Shown: in pieces, positions 25,941 through 33,742 of the stretch
Layout: every line of letters starts with the position of its first letter
How positions within the stretch are numbered: the stretch's first letter is position 1
Assembly (NCBI RefSeq): GCF_004168285.1
Contig: NZ_SEWF01000008.1
Span: 1 to 64,000, forward strand
DNA from: Emticicia agri
GTDB taxonomy: Bacteria > Bacteroidota > Bacteroidia > Cytophagales > Spirosomataceae
Direction: 5' to 3'
Length of the DNA stretch: 64,000 nucleotides
The notes under the pieces: model-generated
The model's database searches: none
Told to the model about the DNA's origin: nothing
Seen by the model: only the letters and a program-made list of their open reading frames with translations
Program-made: the position numbers and the translations under genes

Positions 25941-27077
25941 GTGATTTCGACCTACAACTTCCCTACTAAAATACGCTTTGGCGCAGGTGCCGTAGAAGAA
26001 TTAGCTGATTATCTGAAAGATAATAACCTGTCAAAACCACTTATCGTAACCGACCCGGTGGTAGCAGGTCTACCTTTCCTAAAGCGAATTGCAGAAAACT
26101 TACGTCTTAAAGGTATCAGTGTTGAGGTTTTCTCTGATATTCACAAAAATCCTGTGAAATCAGATGTCTATAAAGGCGATGAGGCTTACCATGCTACCGA
26201 CCGTGACAGTATTATAGGCATTGGTGGCGGTGCGGCTATGGATGTGGCAAGGGCCATCGTGTTACGCATCAATCACAGAGAAGATTTATTCAAGTATGAT
26301 GACCTGATTGGCGGAGATATTTATGTAACCAACGATGTTCCGCATTTTATTACCATTCCAACCACTTCGGGTACAGGTAGTGAAGTAGGAAGAAGTGCCA
26401 TTATTGCCGACGACGAGACACACCAGAAGAAAATTCTTTTTTCGCCTAAATTGCTGGCAAAAATTGTTTTCGCTGACCCGCTCCTTACGATGGACTTACC
26501 TCCATTCGTAACGGCAGCTACCGGAATGGACGCTTTAACACATAACATGGAGGCATTTTTAGCCAAAATGTATCACCCGATTTGTGAGGGTATTGCGCTG
26601 GAAGGTATTTCTTTAATCCACCATTCATTAGAAAAGGCTGTTATTAACCCTGATGTTGATGCACGCAGTAAGATGTTATTAGGTTCAATGATGGGTGCTA
26701 TTGCCTTTCAGAAAGGTTTAGGGGTAGTACACTCATTGGCTCACCCGCTTTCATCGTTGCTTGATACGCATCATGGGTTGGCCAATGCTGTAAATATTCC
26801 TTACGGCATGCAATTCAATATGGCAGGTTTTGAAGACAAGTTCCGTAGAATTGCCCGTACTTTAGACCTGAAAGAAGAAACAGGCGAATCAGTAGTAACC
26901 TATTTATTTAATCTCAACAGCCGTATCAATATTCCACATCGATTAAGAGACATTGGTGTCAGAGAAGAGCATATAGAAACCCTTGCAGACTTAGCTATTG
27001 CCGACTTTGCCCATCCCAACAATCCGAAACCTGTGAGCAGGGAAGATTTCAAAGCCTTGTATTTAGAGGCGTTATAG
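25941..27077 (+). CDS. Iron-containing alcohol dehydrogenase
   Basis: Product of 378 residues of the group III iron alcohol dehydrogenases. NAD-binding 'GIGGGAAMDVAR' and 'TIPTTSGTGSEVGRSAII'. The metal site is Asp/His-based: 'DALTHNMEAFLAKMYHPICE' and 'GVVHSLAHPLSSLLDTHHGL'. It oxidises or reduces an alcohol/aldehyde or related carbonyl in the cytosol; the substrate cannot be read. The start is GTG at 25941; no ATG is available nearby. Isolated gene behind a terminator. Confidence 0.9.
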   Translation: MISTYNFPTKIRFGAGAVEELADYLKDNNLSKPLIVTDPVVAGLPFLKRIAENLRLKGISVEVFSDIHKNPVKSDVYKGDEAYHATDRDSIIGIGGGAAMDVARAIVLRINHREDLFKYDDLIGGDIYVTNDVPHFITIPTTSGTGSEVGRSAIIADDETHQKKILFSPKLLAKIVFADPLLTMDLPPFVTAATGMDALTHNMEAFLAKMYHPICEGIALEGISLIHHSLEKAVINPDVDARSKMLLGSMMGAIAFQKGLGVVHSLAHPLSSLLDTHHGLANAVNIPYGMQFNMAGFEDKFRRIARTLDLKEETGESVVTYLFNLNSRINIPHRLRDIGVREEHIETLADLAIADFAHPNNPKPVSREDFKALYLEAL

Positions 27078-27173
27078 AACAGCAAGTATAGGCATCATAG
27101 GTTTAAACGGAATAGACATAAACAACGCTTATAATATTGTTGACTATTATAAGAAAAACGCATTTTTTAATGT

Positions 27174-27181
27174 TATTTTTG
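27174..27181 (+). promoter_or_regulatory. -7 box (TATTTTTG) for the 252-residue secreted protein
   Basis: Perfect TAnnTTTG 31 bp upstream of the ATG at 27213. Confidence 0.4.
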
Positions 27182-27212
27182 TTTAGATATTTACTCGTAT
27201 TCGTTACAACCT

Positions 27213-27971
27213 ATGAAAACTTTCGTACTTCTTTTCACATTAGTGGCGCTGCCATGCTGCCTTATAGGGCAAGAACTCTATAATCCGGCCAAAGATTACC
27301 GTTACTTTATAAGAGATTCAAGAATTTCGGATAACAATCAGACCAAAATTGTTATCAACGATAAAGGTGATACTACGCTTGTAGCTCATTACAAATCACA
27401 AGATGGGCCAAGCAGGACTTTCCAGGAATTTACCAAAGTCTTTAAGGGTACTCCGTTTTTTAAAAACGGGTGGTATAAGGGAATTATGAGTTCAGAAAAC
27501 GGAAAAGACATGAGTTTTCTGATGGCTTACAATATCCAGAAAAACGTGGTATATGTAGTAGAAAACGCCAAAATGGATGCGGTGGCCGTACGACCGGAAG
27601 AGTTTACGATTGAAGGCCATACTTTCAGAAAATATGAAGATATATTTCTGGAGACGCTCTATATGCAGCGAAACATTCTGCTAAAGGGATATAGTTGTGT
27701 TTTAAGCACTGGATACTCTGAAAAGACGGGCTACGATACCCAAAGCGGAACAGCTGCCTATGAGGGCGAGTTCAGGAAATACCATAAGTATTTCACGATT
27801 CAGGACGATATGTTGAGAGCAGTACCCACCGGAAAAAAAGCCTTACAGACATTCCCGAAAGGTAAAAGACCTTTATTAGAACAATTTGTAAAAACTAATC
27901 ATATTAACTTGAAAACTGAACAAGGGTTGATTGAAGTTTTCAGGTATTACGATTCACTTGGTATGATGTAA
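27213..27971 (+). CDS. Secreted protein of unknown function
   Basis: Product of 252 residues with a signal peptide (cut near 'CLIGQ-E'). The mature part is mixed alpha/beta with many aromatic residues ('YNPAKDYRYFIRDSRIS', 'FFKNGWYKGIMSSENGKDMS'). I do not recognise the family. It stands alone between two hairpins or gaps: the alcohol dehydrogenase upstream and a terminator right after it. Confidence 0.7.
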   Translation: MKTFVLLFTLVALPCCLIGQELYNPAKDYRYFIRDSRISDNNQTKIVINDKGDTTLVAHYKSQDGPSRTFQEFTKVFKGTPFFKNGWYKGIMSSENGKDMSFLMAYNIQKNVVYVVENAKMDAVAVRPEEFTIEGHTFRKYEDIFLETLYMQRNILLKGYSCVLSTGYSEKTGYDTQSGTAAYEGEFRKYHKYFTIQDDMLRAVPTGKKALQTFPKGKRPLLEQFVKTNHINLKTEQGLIEVFRYYDSLGMM

Positions 27972-27981
27972 AAATATTCAG

Positions 27982-28020
27982 GGGGTGGCAAAAAATTTCT
28001 GCATTATAGCCACCCTTTTC
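27982..28020 (+). terminator. Terminator hairpin after the secreted protein gene
   Basis: GGGTGGC pairs with GCCACCC around a ~19-base loop, then TTTTCTCT. Confidence 0.6.
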
Positions 28021-28099
28021 TCTATCCCTCCCCCACATAGCTATTGTGTATCTGACCACAGACTTGAGTCATTTTATTTCACTCAAAAATGTTAATCAA

Positions 28100-28570
28100 A
28101 TGAGCAAAATTTTGATAATCCTTGTTCTGGCATCATTCATTTTGACCTCTTGTAAAAACAGTCTTAAAAATAAAGAAACACAAAAAGATATGCTAACCGA
28201 AACTGAAACCCGGAAAAAAGCTACGCTTGCCGCAGTAGAAAAATTCAATGAAGCCTTCAACCGCCACGATGTTGAGGCTGTAATGAATGCCATGACCGAA
28301 GACTGTATTTTTGAAAATACAGCCCCGGCACCTGATGGTACCCGTATAGTGGGTGCTGAGGCTGTAAGAGCCTACTGGACAAAATTCTTTACGAATAATC
28401 CTGATGCTTTTTTTGAGGCAGAAGAAATATTTGCCGATGGTGACCGCTGTGTAGTGAGATGGATTTATCGGAAGACTAAAGACGGAAAACCCTGGCATTT
28501 GCGGGGTGTAGATATTTTCAAAGTCCGCAATGGCAAGGTTGCTGAAAAGTTAGCTTATGTGAAAGGATAA
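28100..28570 (+). CDS. SnoaL/NTF2-like lipoprotein
   Basis: Product of 156 residues from the ATG at 28100; the longer frame to 28046 has no signal. The start has a lipobox (LTSC, Cys near residue 19), so the protein is anchored outside. The mature part is a nuclear transport factor 2-like barrel: 'KFNEAFNRHDVEAVMNAMTE', 'AEAVRAYWTKFFTNNPDAF' and 'WHLRGVDIFKVRNGKVAEKL' are typical SnoaL-like ketosteroid-isomerase-fold motifs. The ligand or reaction is unknown. A perfect palindrome, a shared terminator, follows. Confidence 0.82.
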   Translation: MSKILIILVLASFILTSCKNSLKNKETQKDMLTETETRKKATLAAVEKFNEAFNRHDVEAVMNAMTEDCIFENTAPAPDGTRIVGAEAVRAYWTKFFTNNPDAFFEAEEIFADGDRCVVRWIYRKTKDGKPWHLRGVDIFKVRNGKVAEKLAYVKG

Positions 28571-28586
28571 AATAGAATTACCTAAG

Positions 28587-28614
28587 GTAGGGGTTCAAAA
28601 TTTTGAACCCCTAC
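28587..28614. terminator. Bidirectional palindromic terminator
   Basis: A 28-base perfect palindrome (stem GTAGGGGTTCAAAA and its complement) separates two convergent genes, ending the NTF2-like gene and the DMT transporter. Confidence 0.65.
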
Positions 28615-28624
28615 AGTGGTTGCC

Positions 28625-29539
28625 TTATAACAAAATAATCATTACCGAGCCAATAATCATAATTACGCCGCCAATCAGTTTTTTATAAATATCCTGTTCC
28701 TGAAAAATTCTATATCCTAAAAATATATTTACCAACACCGATAGTTGAAAAAGCGATAAGGCATAGCCCACAGGCATTTGCTGAAATATATAAGTGGTTG
28801 AAAACTGGGTAATACCAATACAAACAATAAGACCTACAAATATCCCTATTATTGATACTTCAATCTTTTGTAAGCTATTCTGTAGTTTTTCCTTGCTCCA
28901 TAAAAGCAGCAGCAACGAAAAAACAGTGCCAAACCAGCACCAGGTAAAAAACGAATGAATATAAGAAGAAAGCAGAATTACTTTCTTACCCACAACGGCT
29001 TCAGTAGCTGTCAGAATCATCGCCCAGATTCTGAACTGAATTTCTTTACGTCTGAAAAGTTGCCATGTAAAACCCTCTTCGGTTGTATTCAACACAAAAT
29101 AACTTCCGGCTATAATTAGCCCTACCCCTATCAAGCCCCATATATCAGGTATTTCATGCAATAAGAAAAAACCTATCAGCATACTGATAACGGCTTTGTA
29201 AGCATTAATTGGCCCTAAAACTGACAGGTCGCCTGCTTGCAGGGCTTTTACCAAAAACAGATTACCTAAAGCCCCCAATACGCCCATAATGACTGAGTAA
29301 ATCCAGAAATCAGCCGATATATTTTCCCAATCTAATTGAAAGACAAAAGCCAGACATATAAGCCCCAGAATAAAATAAGTGAGGAAGTTTACAAACAAAG
29401 GCGAAAGCCCCTGAATAGTCAGTTTTTTCTGAAAAACATTGGCAAACGGATTGGAGAAGATTCTTAGTAAAATGGCAATGGAAAGTATGAGAATAGTACT
29501 TGTCAAAGGGATAAATAGGTTTAGTTTTTCTATGAACAA
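28625..29539 (-). CDS. EamA/DMT-family transporter
   Basis: Product of 304 residues with about ten membrane segments in two EamA repeats ('LGNLFLVKALQAGDLSVLGP' and 'FIPLTSTILILSIAILLR'). Such drug/metabolite transporters export or import small metabolites; the substrate is not known. The start is a TTG at 29539 whose bases form the end of a TACTTTTG promoter-like box (29537-29544). If that box is a real promoter, translation would begin further in, e.g. at the TTG at 29506. Confidence 0.8.
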   Translation of the reverse strand: MFIEKLNLFIPLTSTILILSIAILLRIFSNPFANVFQKKLTIQGLSPLFVNFLTYFILGLICLAFVFQLDWENISADFWIYSVIMGVLGALGNLFLVKALQAGDLSVLGPINAYKAVISMLIGFFLLHEIPDIWGLIGVGLIIAGSYFVLNTTEEGFTWQLFRRKEIQFRIWAMILTATEAVVGKKVILLSSYIHSFFTWCWFGTVFSLLLLLWSKEKLQNSLQKIEVSIIGIFVGLIVCIGITQFSTTYIFQQMPVGYALSLFQLSVLVNIFLGYRIFQEQDIYKKLIGGVIMIIGSVMIILL

Positions 29540-29571
29540 AAGTAAAGATTTAATCTATTGCCGATTGTTTT

Positions 29572-29719
29572 TTGTATGACGATTTTTCAAATCGTCGCTC
29601 GGCGAATACTAAAGTAATTTAAATGGCATACTTTATTTCTTTTATGAAAATGGTCAAATCTACATGGTTAATTTATAAAATTCTGTCGAATTTTGACGAT
29701 TTGAAAAATCGTCATACAA
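29572..29719. repeat. Inverted-repeat element, GACGATTTTTCAAATCGTC family
   Basis: TTGTATGACGATTTTTCAAA at 29572-29591 (arm to 29596) is inversely repeated at 29695-29719. Each arm is also its own hairpin. The element lies in the head-to-head gap between the DMT transporter and folA. A single arm is at 21547-21572. Confidence 0.85.
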
Positions 29720-29782
29720 TTTAAAACTTGCAAAATTTCAGAAAATTGATACTTTTATACTTCTTAACCATTACTAACCACC

Positions 29783-30289
29783 ATGCCCATTATTTCTTTG
29801 ATTGCTGCGATGAGTAAAAACCGAGCCATAGGGCTTCATAATGCCTTGCCCTGGAAACCTATTCCTGCCGACTGGGATAATCTGAAAAAAGTAACCAATG
29901 GCAAAAAGATGATTATGGGGCGTAAGAGTTACGATAATCCGCACAGAATATGGTCAGATGCTGGCAATTATATCATTACCCGTCAGCCGGATTATGAAGC
30001 AGAAGAAGGTTTTGAAGTAGTAAGCAGTTTAGAAGAAGCCTTAGAAAAGTGCGCTGACCAGAAAGAAGTTTTTGTGTTGGGCGGAGAAGAAATATTCAGG
30101 TTAGCCATACCAATGGCTGATAAAATCTATTTAACTCTCGTTCATGCGTTTTTTGAGGGCGACACTTTTTTCCCAACCTTTGATGAAAATGATTTTGATA
30201 CAATAGAGCGCAAGGAATTTAAAATAGGAGAAAATACCCCTTATGATATTTCTATTTTGACTTATCAGCGGAAAGGATTTGATAAGTAA
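29783..30289 (+). CDS. folA: Dihydrofolate reductase
   Basis: Product of 168 residues with DHFR motifs: 'ISLIAAMSKNRAIG', 'LPWKPIPADWDNLKKVT', 'KKMIMGRKSYDN', 'FVLGGEEIFRLAIPMADKIY' and 'LTLVHAFFEGDTFFP'. It reduces dihydrofolate to tetrahydrofolate with NADPH for thymidylate and purine synthesis. The acidic active-site residue usually follows the W-P region; here the pattern 'PADWDNLKK' has Asp at that place. The Uma2-type gene follows with its ATG 17 bases after the stop. thyA is not in the window. Confidence 0.95.
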   Translation: MPIISLIAAMSKNRAIGLHNALPWKPIPADWDNLKKVTNGKKMIMGRKSYDNPHRIWSDAGNYIITRQPDYEAEEGFEVVSSLEEALEKCADQKEVFVLGGEEIFRLAIPMADKIYLTLVHAFFEGDTFFPTFDENDFDTIERKEFKIGENTPYDISILTYQRKGFDK

Positions 30290-30305
30290 TGACATTAAAT
30301 CAATA

Positions 30306-30860
30306 ATGGTAATGACAACGGAGAAATGGACTTATAGTGATATGTTAGCCAAACTGCCTGCCGAATCTCGCTATGAAATTCGGAATTATAATCTTATTGA
30401 TATGCCTTCACCTACTGAAAAACATCAGGAATTACAATTTAAGCTGACCCTACTTTTAGGAAATCATATTGTCGCCAATAAATTAGGTAAATTCTATCAA
30501 GCACCTTTTGATGTCATACTCGATGAGGGAAATACCGTTCAGCCTGATTTGCTTTTTGTGAGTAACGAAAACAAAGAAATTATCAAAGAAAGAGGTGTTT
30601 TTGGTGCGCCTGATTTAATGATAGAAATTGTATCTAAAGGCTCCATCATCCGCGATTATGTAGAGAAGAAAGAAGATTATGAGAAATTTGGCATTAAAGA
30701 ATACTGGATTATTGACCCTCAGAATAAATTTATACAGATTTTCAGCCTTGAATCAAACAAGTACAAGCCTTATTCCTCTGCCGACGGCGAGGAATCCCTG
30801 AGTGTAAAATCAATCGTACTAACCGGATTTGAATTACAATGGAGCGATTTATTTGAATAA
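30306..30860 (+). CDS. Uma2-family (DUF820) PD-(D/E)XK nuclease-like protein
   Basis: Product of 184 residues from the ATG at 30306; the longer frame starts with a TTG inside folA. The Uma2 core is clear: 'SRYEIRNYNLIDMPSPTEKH', 'NTVQPDLLFVSNEN' and 'APDLMIEIVSKGS...EDYEKFGIKEYWIID', matching the D...ExK nuclease pattern (Asp in PDLLF, Glu in IEIVS, Lys in SKGS). The family is common in cyanobacteria and Bacteroidota but its biological role is undefined. It is in the same direction as and right after folA, so probably co-transcribed. It ends next to the convergent lytT-type gene (30863). Confidence 0.85.
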   Translation: MVMTTEKWTYSDMLAKLPAESRYEIRNYNLIDMPSPTEKHQELQFKLTLLLGNHIVANKLGKFYQAPFDVILDEGNTVQPDLLFVSNENKEIIKERGVFGAPDLMIEIVSKGSIIRDYVEKKEDYEKFGIKEYWIIDPQNKFIQIFSLESNKYKPYSSADGEESLSVKSIVLTGFELQWSDLFE

Positions 30861-30862
30861 TC

Positions 30863-31564
30863 TCACAACATTCGGTTACTGACTTTCTGCAAAAAACTCT
30901 CCCGGTACTTTTCCGAAATAGGCAAGTTTTTCTCCTGTATAATCACCTGATTATCGCTGATTTTCTTGATTTTATTGCAGTTGATAATGTACGACAAATG
31001 TATTCTGGCAAAATTGGCAGGTAGAGTTTCTTCCAGCTCCCGCATCAGCTTATAGGTAATTACCTTGTCTGTTTCCGTTACCAGACATACATAATCTTTT
31101 AGTCCCTCAATATACAGAATATCATCATACTCCAATTTGATAATCTCTCTACCCGATTTTACAAAAATATGCGCCTCGGCCGGGTTTGAAACTACTGCTG
31201 GCTTTACAGGTTCAACCATTTGCAAACGCTTTACCGATTTCAGAAAACGCTCAAAAGTGATAGGTTTCAGCAGGTAATCAAACGCATTTTTCTCGTAGCT
31301 CTCAATGGCAAATGCAGAGTAAGCGGTGGTAAATATCACTTTCTGTTTTTCGGGCAGAAAACTCTTCAGTTGCATTCCTGTCAGGTAAGGCATTTCGATA
31401 TCTAAAAAAATCAAATCAACTTCGTTTTTTTCCAGAAAAGCAATGGCTTCCATTGCATTGAAACACTTGCCTGCCAATGCTAAAAAAGGCACTTGTCTGA
31501 TGTGGTTTTCCATCAAGGCAACTGCTAAAGGCTCATCGTCAACAATCAGGCAACTGAATTTCAT
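30863..31564 (-). CDS. LytTR-family response regulator
   Basis: Product of 233 residues from the ATG at 31564. N-terminal receiver domain ('KFSCLIVDDEPLAVALMENH', phospho-acceptor Asp in 'VDLIFLDIEMPYL', Lys in 'NAFDYLLKPITFE') and C-terminal LytTR DNA-binding domain ('DDILYIEGLKDYVCLVTET', 'FARIHLSYIINCNKI'). It overlaps the sensor kinase stop by the four bases ATGA, so the pair is co-translated. Targets are unknown; the two-gene secreted operon starting divergently at 32738 is a candidate. Confidence 0.93.
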   Translation of the reverse strand: MKFSCLIVDDEPLAVALMENHIRQVPFLALAGKCFNAMEAIAFLEKNEVDLIFLDIEMPYLTGMQLKSFLPEKQKVIFTTAYSAFAIESYEKNAFDYLLKPITFERFLKSVKRLQMVEPVKPAVVSNPAEAHIFVKSGREIIKLEYDDILYIEGLKDYVCLVTETDKVITYKLMRELEETLPANFARIHLSYIINCNKIKKISDNQVIIQEKNLPISEKYRESFLQKVSNRML

Positions 31565-32571
31565 AATACAGGAAATGATAAAGAGGCATAAAAATAACCG
31601 TCTTTGCAATAAGCCTCAAACCCAAAATTATCAGGGTATAGCAAAGCTAATCGCTTCTGCAAATTAGATAAACTCCGCCATGTCGCCGCTTTCTGGTTAA
31701 AGGTTTTATTTTTTACGGTATAATGCAGAATCGAATTGGCTAAACTCAATGAAATTTCGGCTTCATTATCTTTCAGGGTTTTATTAACCCCATGCTTAAA
31801 AACATTCTCTACAAAAGGTATCAATAGCATGGGCGGTATTAAAAAATACCTGTTGGCAATGGTATTCACAAAAGTCAGTTTCAGCGGATTCAATATTCTT
31901 ATTTGCTCTAATTCGATATAGTTTTCCAGAAACTTAATTTCGGTTTCTAACGGCACTTTTTCTTTAGTGGCTTCATCAACAAAATACCGCATCATATCCG
32001 ATAATTTGGCTATCATTTCTGAGGTCTTTGGCGAATGGCTCACACTCAACGAATAAATATTATTGAGCGTATTGAACAAAAAATGTGGCTGTACCTGTGC
32101 TTTCAGCAGATTCAGTTCAGAGGTCAGTTGTTTGTTTTTCAGAATCTCCTGTGTATGTAATAAATCGACATAATCAATTGAGATACGCAATAGAAACCCA
32201 AACAGAAAGGCCAGAAACTGGGTAATTAACAGAAAAGAAAAATGCGTATAATTCCATCCGTAAAAGGTATGCCTGATAAATACCCTGTTCAGCAACTGGT
32301 CTTCAATCGACATTCTCAGAAAAACTGTTACCAGTAAAAAAGCTGTTGAGTACACACCATATTCCCAGTATTTATTCCGGTGAAAATATTTGATTATCAG
32401 ATAATTAGCATTCCCATAAACAGCAACCAAAAAGAAAATTACAAAAATATTGGCGGTTACAAACCCGATTTCCCATCTGTTTTTTTGAGTAAAGTACAAG
32501 ACAAGCATGGTATATACCATCATCCATAGCACTACCTGTATAAGTCTGAAATTAATTCTTGTCTGATTCAT
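31561..32571 (-). CDS. LytS/YehU-type sensor histidine kinase
   Basis: Product of 336 residues from the ATG at 32571. Four membrane segments at the N-terminus, then the His_kinase region 'LKAQVQPHFLFNTLNNIYSL' with the phosphorylated His in PHFLFN, followed by a truncated-looking GHKL ATPase ('LLIPFVENVFKHGVNKTLKD' with the N-box Asn). No sensing domain outside the membrane part is visible. It forms a two-component system with the LytTR regulator, overlapping by four bases. Confidence 0.92.
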   Translation of the reverse strand: MNQTRINFRLIQVVLWMMVYTMLVLYFTQKNRWEIGFVTANIFVIFFLVAVYGNANYLIIKYFHRNKYWEYGVYSTAFLLVTVFLRMSIEDQLLNRVFIRHTFYGWNYTHFSFLLITQFLAFLFGFLLRISIDYVDLLHTQEILKNKQLTSELNLLKAQVQPHFLFNTLNNIYSLSVSHSPKTSEMIAKLSDMMRYFVDEATKEKVPLETEIKFLENYIELEQIRILNPLKLTFVNTIANRYFLIPPMLLIPFVENVFKHGVNKTLKDNEAEISLSLANSILHYTVKNKTFNQKAATWRSLSNLQKRLALLYPDNFGFEAYCKDGYFYASLSFPVL

Positions 32572-32737
32572 ACCCAAATTTGCTTTTTTTCGGCAATTAT
32601 CCCTAATTTTTTCGATAGCTGCCTGTTTTTTTTCGATGCTTTTCCATCTCTATCACAAGGTCGAAAAAACAGTCCAATCAGTCTAATAATATTTCCTGAT
32701 TGATAAGCCTGCGCTAATATTGCACAAAAAAACAATT

Positions 32738-33163
32738 ATGAAAAAGCTGATTCTTTTACTGGTGATAGGTTCTTTGACCTATCACCCAACCCATGCGCAA
32801 AAAGCCTCTTATGTGGCTATGGACATTGTTAAAGTCAAAAACGGACTCTGGAAAGAAGCCCTCTACTTTTTTGAAAACAACTGGAAACTGTATCGGGAAG
32901 ACGCCATCAAAGAAGGCATTATCAGTTCGTATAAACTTCTGGTAAATAAAGCCGATAGCGTAAACAATAACATCATCTTGTTTACTGAATACCCTGATAG
33001 CTTATCTTACCGCAAAAGTGAAGAAAATTTTCGTCCGATTCTGAAAAAAATACACCCTAATGGCCCGATCTATCTGAACGAAAAACGCCGTAATGACTTT
33101 ATGGAAACAGTGGTTTTTAACTGGTATAGGGTCTGGACAGATGACAAAGAAAAACGTAAATAA
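32738..33163 (+). CDS. Secreted protein, possible dimeric alpha/beta-barrel
   Basis: Product of 141 residues from the ATG at 32738. A signal peptide ends near 'YHPTHA-Q'. The mature part begins 'ASYVAMDIVKVKNGLWKEAL' with a pattern that recalls ABM-type ferredoxin-like barrels but I do not recognise the family with confidence. It is divergent from the LytS/LytR operon and 13 bases upstream of an NTF2-like gene, so the two are co-transcribed. Confidence 0.65.
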   Translation: MKKLILLLVIGSLTYHPTHAQKASYVAMDIVKVKNGLWKEALYFFENNWKLYREDAIKEGIISSYKLLVNKADSVNNNIILFTEYPDSLSYRKSEENFRPILKKIHPNGPIYLNEKRRNDFMETVVFNWYRVWTDDKEKRK

Positions 33164-33176
33164 ACCATTTATAATT

Positions 33177-33605
33177 ATGCAAAAACTCATGCTTATTTTT
33201 TGCTGCATTCTTATGCAGTGTTCTCTCGCTTTGGCTCAAAAGTCAGACCTTGATTTAGTAAAAGAAACAGTTCAGAATTACATGGACGGCGGTACCTACG
33301 GCGATACCGCCAAAATGGCAAAGGTATTTCATCCGACTGCCTTTATGAAATTTGTTGATGTAAAAACAGGTGAGTTCAGAGATGTACCCATTGCCAGATA
33401 TCTGGAAGGAGGTAAAGCCAGCGCAGGCAAAAAGGCTGACCGTACGACTAAAATCGTGAATATTGATATAACAGGCACAGCCGCACAGGCAAAATTAGAA
33501 TTAGAATATCCTACTTTTAAATTCATAGATTATTTCAATCTCTTAAAAATCAATGGAGAGTGGAAAGTAGTAAGTAAGATTTTTTTCAGGGAAGACAAGA
33601 AATAG
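33177..33605 (+). CDS. Secreted NTF2/SnoaL-like (putative lumazine-binding) protein
   Basis: Product of 142 residues. Signal peptide cut near 'CSLALA-Q'. Mature part 'DLVKETVQNYMDGGTYGDTA', 'MAKVFHPTAFMKFVD' and 'YPTFKFIDYFNLLKINGEWK' is a lumazine-binding/NTF2-like domain often secreted in Bacteroidota. The ATG at 33177 is 13 bases after the upstream gene stop; a longer frame starts inside that gene. A strong terminator follows. Confidence 0.8.
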   Translation: MQKLMLIFCCILMQCSLALAQKSDLDLVKETVQNYMDGGTYGDTAKMAKVFHPTAFMKFVDVKTGEFRDVPIARYLEGGKASAGKKADRTTKIVNIDITGTAAQAKLELEYPTFKFIDYFNLLKINGEWKVVSKIFFREDKK

Positions 33606-33632
33606 AATTTATATAGTTTGTTGAAATCTCAA

Positions 33633-33666
33633 AATCTATGTCAAAAATCTGACATAGATTTTTTTA
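33633..33666 (+). terminator. Rho-independent terminator
   Basis: AATCTATGTCA pairs with TGACATAGATT around a six-base loop, followed directly by TTTTTATT. It ends the NTF2-like operon. Confidence 0.88.
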
Positions 33667-33742
33667 TTGCATTTTTCCAATAACTATCAATCCAAAAATC
33701 GTAATTTGTTGCACTGATTATCTTAATTAAACTATTACCCCA

